From positions 1 to 5,242 of the forward strand of contig JAHJEW010000093.1 of NCBI GenBank assembly GCA_018825335.1: a stretch of 5,242 nt of DNA, read 5' to 3'. This DNA is from Patescibacteria group bacterium (lineage in GTDB: Bacteria; Patescibacteriota; Gracilibacteria; UBA1369). Of this stretch, positions 3,798-5,242 are shown piece by piece; the stretch's first letter is position 1, and the number at the start of each line of letters is the position of its first letter. The notes under the pieces are model-generated. The model was given only the letters and a program-made list of their open reading frames with translations, searched no databases and had not been told where the DNA came from. The position numbers and the translations under genes are program-made.

Positions 3798-5242
3798 ATG
3801 AAAAAGAAATTATTATCCATTTTAGTTTTGACCTTATTAATGATTATGACAGGTATTGCTTCTGCCACGGGAACGTCTTCCTCATGGGATCCGGTTACTT
3901 ATGATGATTCGATTTCTTTTTCAGCCGTTGTACAAAGCGACGGATCGGTTAAGACAACTTGGAACAAATATTCACACGCGGAAGAATTCTCCTATTACAA
4001 GGTTGTAAGGTCTCAAGAAAACAGTAACCCTGTTTATCCGGATGACGGTTATATTTATGTCGGGAGTGACGTTACAGGTCTTTCTTATACCGATTATGAT
4101 GTTCCCGTGGGAAAAAATTATTATCGTGTCTGTCATGTAGCTTCGCCCAAAAGGTATTGCTCAACAACGGTTGTTGCGGTAGAGGGAACGACGGTTGTTG
4201 CGGCAGAGGAGACAGAGTCCGCAACGGTTGAAATGGTGGAAGGTTTTGGTGATGTGCCGACCGACCACTGGGTTGCTGATTGCGTGGCAGAGTTGGGCGG
4301 AGATGGTATTGTGCAGTCGGGTGAGGGTATTTTTTTCAGGCCGGCTAGTTCCGTCAATCGCGCCGAATTCCTGAAACTTGTGATGAAGACTTATTATCAG
4401 GATTCGGTGGCGGGAGCAGCTTCAGGCTGCTTCAAGGATGTTATTGGTTCGACATGGTATGCACCCTATATTTGTGCAGCGAAAGAGTCCGGAATAGTTG
4501 AGGGCTATACCGACGGGACCTATGGACCCGCAAGGAACATTACAAGGGCGGAAGGCGCGGCGATATTGGTAAAAGCTTTGCATGTGCCTATAGTGGAAGA
4601 CGCGACTGCTCCTTTCAAGGATGTTACAACAGACTGGCAAAAGATAGTGGTGAACATGGCATATGGAAGAGGATTGATAAAAGGCTACAATCCAACGGAG
4701 TTCGGCCCCAACGACCAGCTTTTACGGGCTCAGGCGGCGCAGCTTATCTGCAACGCGCGTGATAATTTTGCGGCTCCGCTGGAAGGGGCTGTACCGGTGA
4801 TTCCTGCCAACGTCTCAGCAACTGCCATCAACAGGTCTGCGCCTGTCATTATTAATCATATAAACACGGATATTGGTAAAGTCCCTGACAGTTATGTGGA
4901 GAGTGCAAAGGCCATGTTCAGAATAGCCTACGGGCACACTTCCCACGGAAGCCAGATATCAACGGGCATTGACGTACTTGAAGGACAGAATTCCGTTTAT
5001 GCTTCTTCCGGCGATGGCAGCGGGGGGACGCTTTATTTCAATGAGAACATTTTGTATGGGGATCTTGGAGGGAACTTTGAAACCCAAACGCGCGAGCTGC
5101 TAAATGCGAACACTTCAAATATCAACATGGTGATGTGGTCATGGTGCGGCCAGCTTTCGAGTATGACAGAAGCCCAGGTGGACGATTACCTTACCAAAAT
5201 GGACCAGCTGGAAAATGATTTTGCTGACGTTGTTTTTGTTTA
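3798..5242 (+). CDS. Secreted SLH-repeat surface protein with Fn3-like domain and uncharacterised C-terminal domain (5' part)
   Basis: The frame stays open from the ATG at 3798 to the window edge (481 codons), so the 3' end is missing. A signal peptide is clear: MKKK, a hydrophobic core to about residue 20, and a likely cut after A-S-A (23). Residues 37-128 look like a fibronectin-III-type beta-sandwich (YYKVVRS, NPVYPDDGYIY, NYYRVC). A Thr/Val-rich linker follows. Three SLH repeats, the modules that anchor proteins to cell-wall polymers, lie at about 149-196 (FGDVPTDHW, NRAEF), 212-260 (FKDV, GYTDGTYGP, TRAE) and 273-318 (FKDV, KGYNPTEFGP). After another linker, a different domain begins near 349 with RIAYGHTSHGSQ (375-386), GDLGG (421-425) and MWSWCGQ (446-452). 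I recall these motifs from uncharacterised secreted proteins, possibly SGNH-hydrolase-like. Seven cysteines occur after the signal peptide. The start is supported by the signal peptide, although no Shine-Dalgarno sequence is present. A cell-surface enzyme or adhesin is inferred. Confidence 0.93.
   Translation, partial: MKKKLLSILVLTLLMIMTGIASATGTSSSWDPVTYDDSISFSAVVQSDGSVKTTWNKYSHAEEFSYYKVVRSQENSNPVYPDDGYIYVGSDVTGLSYTDYDVPVGKNYYRVCHVASPKRYCSTTVVAVEGTTVVAAEETESATVEMVEGFGDVPTDHWVADCVAELGGDGIVQSGEGIFFRPASSVNRAEFLKLVMKTYYQDSVAGAASGCFKDVIGSTWYAPYICAAKESGIVEGYTDGTYGPARNITRAEGAAILVKALHVPIVEDATAPFKDVTTDWQKIVVNMAYGRGLIKGYNPTEFGPNDQLLRAQAAQLICNARDNFAAPLEGAVPVIPANVSATAINRSAPVIINHINTDIGKVPDSYVESAKAMFRIAYGHTSHGSQISTGIDVLEGQNSVYASSGDGSGGTLYFNENILYGDLGGNFETQTRELLNANTSNINMVMWSWCGQLSSMTEAQVDDYLTKMDQLENDFADVVFV
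4164..4211 (+). repeat. Two-copy 24-bp tandem repeat in the surface-protein linker
   Basis: Two adjacent 24-nt units (4164-4187 and 4188-4211) agree at 20 of 24 positions and encode TTVVAVEG and TTVVAAEE between the Fn3-like domain and the first SLH repeat. A partial echo (ATVE) follows. The first copy also contains CAACAAC/GTTGTTG inverted arms (4162-4176). It keeps the reading frame and looks like expansion of a flexible linker. Confidence 0.6.

Noticed and set aside
4133..4640. Short - strand open frames opposite the SLH region
   Set aside because: They are antisense to clearly coding SLH repeats and carry no signal peptide, motif or plausible promoter.
1..5242. UGA recoded as glycine, as in Gracilibacteria
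   Set aside because: dnaX ends in TGA at the expected family length, no in-frame TGA occurs inside any of the three genes, and glycine uses GGN codons.
1..5242. Defence system, prophage, transposon or CRISPR array
   Set aside because: All long coding stretches are assigned to two replication genes and one surface protein. No transposase, integrase, direct-repeat array or terminal inverted repeats were seen.

Overview
The window holds three protein genes and one short regulatory interval. A complete dnaX (clamp-loader subunit tau/gamma of DNA polymerase III) fills the left end on the + strand. A complete ligA (NAD+-dependent DNA ligase) lies tail-to-tail with it on the - strand, with 7 bp between the two coding regions. 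After a 160-bp divergent intergenic region comes the 5' part of a large secreted protein gene on the + strand, cut by the right edge. No tRNA, rRNA, CRISPR array, insertion sequence or phage gene is visible.

The organism is bacterial and uses the ordinary code: UGA serves as a stop, and glycine is spelled GGN throughout. Several protein traits recall Candidate Phyla Radiation (Patescibacteria) genomes, perhaps Peregrinibacteria-like. LigA reads S-E-S-V-R-D-S-L where most bacteria have S-D-A-E-Y-D-R-L. The surface protein pairs a 'YYKVVRS...NPVYPDDGYIY...YYRVC' fibronectin-III-like module with cysteine-containing S-layer homology (SLH) repeats. This placement is from memory of such proteins, not from a search.

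Region by region: (1) 1-1614, dnaX, with runs of 9 and 10 adenines exactly between the linker and the tau-specific C-terminal domain. Slippage at either run, in either direction, reaches a stop within about 20 nt, so this looks like a programmed tau/gamma switch. (2) 1622-3637, ligA, whose best promoter would put transcription start only 2-4 nt before the ATG, implying an almost leaderless mRNA. (3) 3638-3797, the divergent control region, with an 8-bp inverted repeat, a perfect TTGACA box and a possible 20-codon ORF. (4) 3798 to the edge, a signal peptide, an Fn3-like domain, three SLH repeats and the start of an uncharacterised C-terminal domain marked by GHTSHGSQ and MWSWCGQ.

dnaX and ligA both serve chromosome replication (processive synthesis and nick sealing), but they are on opposite strands and are not an operon. 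The surface protein is functionally separate. The most rewarding points are the dnaX slippage cassette, the altered NMN-site residues of LigA, and the C-terminal domain of the surface protein.
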